Assembly (NCBI GenBank): GCA_027016475.1
Contig: JALUTL010000427.1
Span: forward strand, 1 to 19,553
From: Candidatus Heimdallarchaeota archaeon
Lineage (GTDB): Archaea; Asgardarchaeota; Heimdallarchaeia; Heimdallarchaeales; Kariarchaeaceae
DNA length: 19,553 bases
Direction of reading: 5' to 3'
The notes beneath the pieces are model-generated. The model was not told the origin of the DNA. It saw nothing but the letters and a program-made list of their open reading frames with translations, and did no database searches. Shown here in pieces: positions 15,646 through 19,553 of this stretch (the stretch's first letter is position 1; the number at the start of each line of letters is the position of its first letter). Position numbers and translations under genes: made by a program.

Positions 15646-15924
15646 ATGGAAGAACATAAAGAACATAAGAAAAAACCCTATGAACTGGTTCTTTTGGTGT
15701 TGGGCGTTCTTACGATCATTGAGGTCTCCATAACCTATACATCAATTCCAGAAAGAATATTGCTTTGGATTTTGATTGCCATTGCATTTGCCAAGGCGAA
15801 TGTGGTCATTGCTTTCTATATGCATGTCAAATATGAGCCAAAACCATGGTTGCTTTATACCTTGGTATTTGTGTTGCCATTTGCTTTGGCTTTTCCTATG
15901 GCATTCTTCCCTGCAATCGGTTAA
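15646..15924 (+). CDS. Small heme-copper oxidase subunit IV (CyoD/CoxF-like)
   Basis: The 92-aa protein has three membrane helices (about 13-30, 36-59 and 67-87). The second ends in the family hallmark VIAFYMHVKYEPK, equivalent to the FMHLKYE motif of prokaryotic cytochrome oxidase subunit IV. It is an accessory assembly or stability subunit. The start is ATG 15646, directly after a strong AGGAGGT (15633-15639); an earlier in-frame ATG at 15577 lies inside coxIII and has no such site. The N-terminus is charged (MEEHKEHKKK). It is last in the operon, and its TAA overlaps the stop of the convergent gene. Confidence 0.9.
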   Translation: MEEHKEHKKKPYELVLLVLGVLTIIEVSITYTSIPERILLWILIAIAFAKANVVIAFYMHVKYEPKPWLLYTLVFVLPFALAFPMAFFPAIG

Positions 15925-16244
15925 AAATCCTTTAGCATCTTTTTTAACGTCTCTATAAGCAATTTTTCATCCTCAGATATTACATTATCCAATGCTGCCT
16001 CATTTTCCACAGTCCTAAGCAATTCATTTTGCAGTTCAAGTAATCGAGAATGCTCCTTGATAGTTACAACCCCGTCTTTTAACGCTTCATCAACAAATGA
16101 CTTGTAGTTTACCATGGCTTTCTTTGCACTAGAAAGAATGCGATCCTCATCTTCCGAAAGTCTGCCATCTCGAATTGCTTCTTGCAGAAGCTTTTGGAAA
16201 ATCACATCCAATTTGGTAGCCCGTTCCTTGATTCTTTCAGCCAT
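15921..16244 (-). CDS. Small helical protein with three DG-acidic repeats
   Basis: The function is not recognised. The 107-aa soluble helical protein contains three related units: AIRDGRLSEDEDRILSS, ALKDGVVTIKEHSRLLEL and ALDNVISEDEKLLIETL. Each is a helix, a short Asp/Asn-containing turn and an acidic residue about six positions on. The pattern resembles TerB-like or EF-hand-like helix-turn-helix repeats, without enough evidence to assign either. The stop codon (TTA on the plus strand, 15921-15923) overlaps the subunit IV stop in the palindrome TTAA. It is divergent from the membrane cluster that begins at 16365. Confidence 0.7.
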   Translation of the reverse strand: MAERIKERATKLDVIFQKLLQEAIRDGRLSEDEDRILSSAKKAMVNYKSFVDEALKDGVVTIKEHSRLLELQNELLRTVENEAALDNVISEDEKLLIETLKKMLKDF

Positions 16245-16364
16245 GCCTAGCTCTTGTAAATCAATGAATTAAATGTTGCTATTTTCAGATACACTTTTGC
16301 AGGATTTAATAACACGGTGCAATTATTTTTGCTCTACTCCATTGCATGTTGGATAACAATTTAA

Positions 16365-18081
16365 ATGTCCAAAAGGCATTCGCATTTAATGCTTAAGGAA
16401 ACCTCCCCCCAAGTGCCAATACAAACAACATCGTTTAGACAGTCGTTGGAGGTGATTTCCGAATACAACGCCAGCTTCCTTATTTTCTGTTTTGCTTTGC
16501 TATTGGGTGTGTTGAGCCTTTTTGATATTGTTCTTCCTGCAAATGTTTTATTGGCAATCAGCTTTGTGTTTCCCGTTTTTGTTACCGAAAGAGCATGGAT
16601 AACCAACCATACATCAGAAGTCCAATTCATGAAACAATTGGTTTCAAAATTCAAAACTATGTTTATGGCTGGAGGAATTGTCCTTTCAGTCTCTACCCTT
16701 TTCTATTTCCCTTTGCTAGTGATAAATCCCTTCCCGTTTCAAAGTATTTCAGGAAACGTCATTTGGCTTTCTATTGCCTTCTTCTTAGCTCTAACACTTT
16801 CACTCATTCTGTTGATTCCTTCCTTCTACAAAATTCAAAATGAAGAACCTACTACCCATGTAATCTACCGATTGGTGAGCAGTTCTGATCAATTAATTGC
16901 TTTGGGGGTTATAATGTACGCCTTCACTTCATTTGCTACGATAAGTTTTATTGAAGTTCTCAAATTTGCCACTTTTAGTCTGGAACAAAACCTTGTGACA
17001 AACGTAGAGATATACTTTCGAGAATTTTCTTATTTTCTTGCATTGGTTTTCTACTTCTTAATGTTGCTGTTGTCATTGTACATATTTATTACAATCATTT
17101 CGTTTTACTTTATCCGTGACGGACGCCTGAGCCTTCCATCCCGGGATATTTTGATGTTTGTGATGAGAAGGATGCTTATTGGTTTGTTAACATTTCTTGT
17201 TGCGATATTTCTGATCCCATTGATAAGCGGTAATCTAGGTCTGTTATGGATTACCGTAGGCTTCAATATAGGCCTTTCAGTTTATCTTATGAACCGAAAG
17301 TTGGATGGGGAAATTTGTGACAAGTGCCATTCAATAAAAATAGAACATCCAAAGCCTCTTTGCATAAACTGTGATGTGGAGACAAATGTGAAAATTCCGT
17401 TTAAGTTGCCGAATGTTAGACAAGTTCGTGTTCCACAGTGTCCCTCATGTGGGAAAATTTGGGATTCTCCAACTAGGCAATGTTCAAATTGTCGATATAC
17501 CGTGATTTTAGCCTGTCCAAATTGTGGACAGACATTGAACCCACTATGGACCAATTGTGTGAAGTGTAAAGTAGGTTTGACTCCTATGCCCAAAAAGGCC
17601 TTGGAGACAAAAAGGTCATGCTGGTTTCCAAAAATCTACCATTGGTTTAGTTATGTTTACTGGATTCAGTCTCATTGCCTCTGTGGTTCTTATTGCAGGT
17701 ATAATAATAATTCTCTCCTTTTTGGGTACATTGGATTCAAGAGGCTTTGGGCAATCCTTAACAATACGATCTTTTTACATACTAATCGCTTATGGGATTT
17801 TGGGTTTTGTTATGATACTTGCCTTTCTTTCTTCTGTAATTGTTTTCATCAAAGGTTCAGATCGAAACTTATTTCCAATATTTTTGATCTCTTCTAAGCT
17901 GTTCGTCATTGCACCTGGAACAATCTTTCTCTACTATGTTATAGCAAACTTGTTTGGAGGCTGGCTATTGGCAAACATTGTGTTTTTCCTGATTTTTGTC
18001 TATACGATATATTCACAATACCGAAAACTTCTGGAATTTACTCCTAAGGTATCAATAAGGCTTCAGGAGGGATATGCGTGA
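16365..18081 (+). CDS. Multi-TM membrane protein with three zinc ribbons; apparent frameshift near 17607
   Basis: The family is not recognised. The reconstructed protein is about 571 aa. Roughly eight membrane helices occupy residues about 30-310. Three zinc ribbons follow, with Cys pairs in CDKCHS...CINC (first Cys residue 318), CPSCGKIW...CSNC and CPNCGQ...CVKC. A second block of about four helices then begins STIGLVMFTGFSLIASVV. The frame breaks at the A5 run 17609-17613: the upstream frame runs to 17897 as implausible Cys/Trp-rich sequence, while the downstream frame continues GHAGFQKSTIGL. Removing one A gives a seamless fusion. This may be a sequence error, a mutation, or programmed -1 slippage. 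It overlaps the next gene by 4 nt (GTGA). Confidence 0.7.
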
Positions 18082-18731
18082 AAAAAGAATCTGACCATCC
18101 AATTCTATTAGAAACCAATTATGGACTCAAAGGTTCAATTCTTTCAATTCGTCCATCCAAAACAAATCCTTCATCTCGGTTTACGCTTTATATCCCAAAA
18201 GAGGAAGATGCGACTTCCATAAGGGTGCCCTTTCTGATAATTCTTCTTGGTGTAATTTTTACTGCAACAAACAGCTTCCTTGTACAGGAACTAAATGATT
18301 CTTTCTTCTTCTTTTTTGAAATTGTAGAGCAGGGGACTCTTGTTTCTCTCCCTCTTCTTTCCATATTTGTGCTTATTTCAACAATTCTTCTTGAAAACCT
18401 TGCATCGTTTCAATTGGCAAATATTCTTGGTTCATGGTTTATTTCAGGTTTTCTTATTGGTTTGATTTATGGTAGAACCAATTATGAAGGTATATTGGTC
18501 TTGACTCTCAAGGCTCTTGTTTATTTATTTTCATTTCTCTTCATGTTTTCAATTTCGTTCTACTACTTTATTCTTTCACGAGTTGATGGTATACAAGATC
18601 GCTTTTTCATCGAACTCGGATTTTTTATCGTAGTTCCATTTATCCTGCTTTTCTTCTTGCTTCTTCTGATTCCTTTGTCCTTCGTCAGTTCTTTGGGGCA
18701 CTATGTAGGGGTGAAACTAAACAATGAGTAG
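18078..18731 (+). CDS. Polytopic membrane protein of unknown function
   Basis: The 217-aa protein has a charged N-terminus of about 50 residues, then about five membrane helices (for example VPFLIILLGVIFTATNSFLV, LLSIFVLISTILL, ILGSWFISGFLIGLIYG, YLFSFLFMFSISFYYFIL, GFFIVVPFILLFFLLLLIPLSFV). The GTG start at 18078 lies in GTGA, overlapping the previous stop, and follows AGGAGGGA (18065-18072) with 5-nt spacing. Its own stop overlaps the next ATG by 8 nt. This coupling suggests the three products assemble together in the membrane. No motif suggests a reaction. Confidence 0.75.
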   Translation: MKKESDHPILLETNYGLKGSILSIRPSKTNPSSRFTLYIPKEEDATSIRVPFLIILLGVIFTATNSFLVQELNDSFFFFFEIVEQGTLVSLPLLSIFVLISTILLENLASFQLANILGSWFISGFLIGLIYGRTNYEGILVLTLKALVYLFSFLFMFSISFYYFILSRVDGIQDRFFIELGFFIVVPFILLFFLLLLIPLSFVSSLGHYVGVKLNNE

Positions 18732-19553
18732 GGTAGTTCGTTATCGAAGAGGGGCAAAAAATCCCCGAACCATCGCTTTACTTGTTCTGTTTTTGTTATT
18801 GCTGGGTTTGTTTCTAATTTTCCAAGGTGACAGCCAAAGCGAAAATCCTTTAGAGGTAGAACCGCAACCGAGTGTATTCTCTGATCAAAATGGCGGTTTC
18901 ACACCGCCTCCTGAATTTGGAGAAGGGCAATATGGTGATTTTCCAACACCCACTGGAAATTTGCCGGGTGTTCCGCAAATACCTCCAGACTTGCTTCCAA
19001 ATTTGGATGAAGGAGGAGATATTGGCGGAAACCAAGATTGGGGTATTACGAATGTGGATGTAGGAGGAGGGAATGGCAATCCGATCGGTTCAATCCCCAC
19101 AATTCCTTCATTTGGTTTCCCCAATTTTCCGACAGGAGGGATTGGCACCTTGCCATCTGTTCCAACTGGAGGGATTACACCTCCAAACCAAGGTGGCATT
19201 AATGTGCCTACAGTAAACAATCCTGATGTAAATCCACCAGACAATAGCTTTTCATTTGGCAATGGAAGCTTCTCTTTACCTCAAATCAAAAAAGACCCTC
19301 CAAAATCTCGGTACATGCCCCGATTAGATTTCTCGTTTGAATTTGATTTGGGCGTTGATTTTGGAGGCTTCAACATCAACATCAAAATTTCAGTTGGTCA
19401 TTTATTCTTGGCTGCCTTTTTCGTTATGATTTTATTCGTTGGAGGATTTTTGACACCATTTTTGACGAGACTTACGGATGAAGACTTTATTTCCAAGGAC
19501 GGTAAAACAGTGGTAGAAGCTCAAGTCAATTATGAAGAAATTCAAAGAAAGAA
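18724..19553 (+). CDS. Two-TM protein with long Pro/Gly-rich outer loop, C-terminus outside window
   Basis: The frame is open from ATG 18724 to the window edge (276 codons). A basic N-terminus (SRVVRYRRGAKNPR) precedes one helix (TIALLVLFLLLLGLFLIF, about 17-34). Then come about 180 residues of low-complexity Pro/Gly/Asn sequence (LPGVPQIPPDLLP, FPTGGIGTLPSVPTGG), a short ordered stretch with alternating hydrophobics (LDFSFEFDLGVDFGGFNINI), a second helix (about 224-245, LFLAAFFVMILFVGGFL), and the start of a cytoplasmic domain. The topology is reminiscent of DUF4129/transglutaminase-associated membrane proteins, but the diagnostic part is cut off, so this is a guess. GGGGTGA at 18708-18714 serves as ribosome binding site. 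It is the third coupled gene of the cluster. Confidence 0.7.
   Translation, partial: MSRVVRYRRGAKNPRTIALLVLFLLLLGLFLIFQGDSQSENPLEVEPQPSVFSDQNGGFTPPPEFGEGQYGDFPTPTGNLPGVPQIPPDLLPNLDEGGDIGGNQDWGITNVDVGGGNGNPIGSIPTIPSFGFPNFPTGGIGTLPSVPTGGITPPNQGGINVPTVNNPDVNPPDNSFSFGNGSFSLPQIKKDPPKSRYMPRLDFSFEFDLGVDFGGFNINIKISVGHLFLAAFFVMILFVGGFLTPFLTRLTDEDFISKDGKTVVEAQVNYEEIQRK

Noticed and set aside
17653..18081. A separate 142-aa membrane protein gene starting at 17653
   Set aside because: Its frame extends upstream of that ATG as GHAGFQKSTIGL continuous with the zinc-ribbon protein after removing one A, and there is no ribosome site before 17653.
18885..19262. A 125-codon Gly/Pro-rich open frame on the minus strand
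   Set aside because: It is the antisense image of the low-complexity Pro/Gly loop of the plus-strand membrane protein, which is open for 276 codons and has a ribosome binding site.
1..19553. CRISPR arrays, tRNA or rRNA genes and insertion sequences
   Set aside because: I saw no regularly spaced direct repeats with spacers, no cloverleaf or rRNA-like stretch, and no transposase-like frame; short or degenerate cases could be missed by eye.

Overview
The window looks like chromosomal DNA of an uncultured, AT-rich archaeon that respires oxygen. Five things point to Archaea. First, AT-rich boxes resembling archaeal TATA elements sit about 23-25 nt upstream of seven first-in-operon start codons, which is the geometry of leaderless mRNAs. 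Second, downstream genes in operons instead carry Shine-Dalgarno sequences. Third, exported proteins are packed with N-x-S/T glycosylation sequons. Fourth, there is a PadR-type regulator fused to a methyltransferase-like domain. Fifth, there are polytopic membrane proteins with zinc ribbons. A complete A2-type heme-copper oxidase operon and an acyl-CoA dehydrogenase fit an aerobic heterotroph. A Heimdallarchaeia-like Asgard or another low-GC aerobic archaeon is plausible, but the lineage is an inference and could not be tested here.

Layout. 3-1127 is the end of a family-4 glycosyltransferase that enters from the left edge. 1147-1989 (minus) is a PadR-type regulator fused to a methyltransferase-like domain. 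It is divergent from a broken NAD-dependent epimerase gene (2119-2515), and at least three tandem 18-bp palindromic operator-like boxes lie between them. 2604-3740 is an acyl-CoA dehydrogenase. 3776-10080 is an ancient tandem duplication of a three-gene unit: an unknown cytoplasmic protein (X), a secreted subtilisin-like protease, and a sequon-rich membrane-anchored partner that overlaps the protease stop codon by 4 nt. In the left unit X is only a 3' relic, while in the right unit X is complete. Both protease genes are interrupted by two single-base frameshifts, at different places in the two copies, yet all catalytic residues remain. 10124-10807 (minus) is another exported membrane-anchored protein. 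10931-12364 is a TldE/PmbA-family protein.

12467-15924 is the terminal oxidase operon: coxII (complete CuA site), coxI (YSHPxVY, A2 type), coxIII (with an N-terminal His-rich extension) and a small subunit IV. Its stop codon overlaps the stop codon of a convergent 107-aa helical protein (15921-16244, minus). From 16365 to the right edge runs a tightly coupled cluster of integral membrane proteins of unknown function: a multi-TM protein with three zinc ribbons and an apparent frameshift in an A5 run, a roughly 5-TM protein, and a two-TM protein with a long Pro/Gly-rich loop that runs off the window.

The best candidate for an undescribed system is the duplicated protease and membrane-glycoprotein pair. 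The two genes are translationally coupled, share a conserved promoter region, and the proteases end in a proline-rich tail with a CxxC motif. The operator array beside the PadR fusion and the membrane/zinc-ribbon cluster are secondary candidates.
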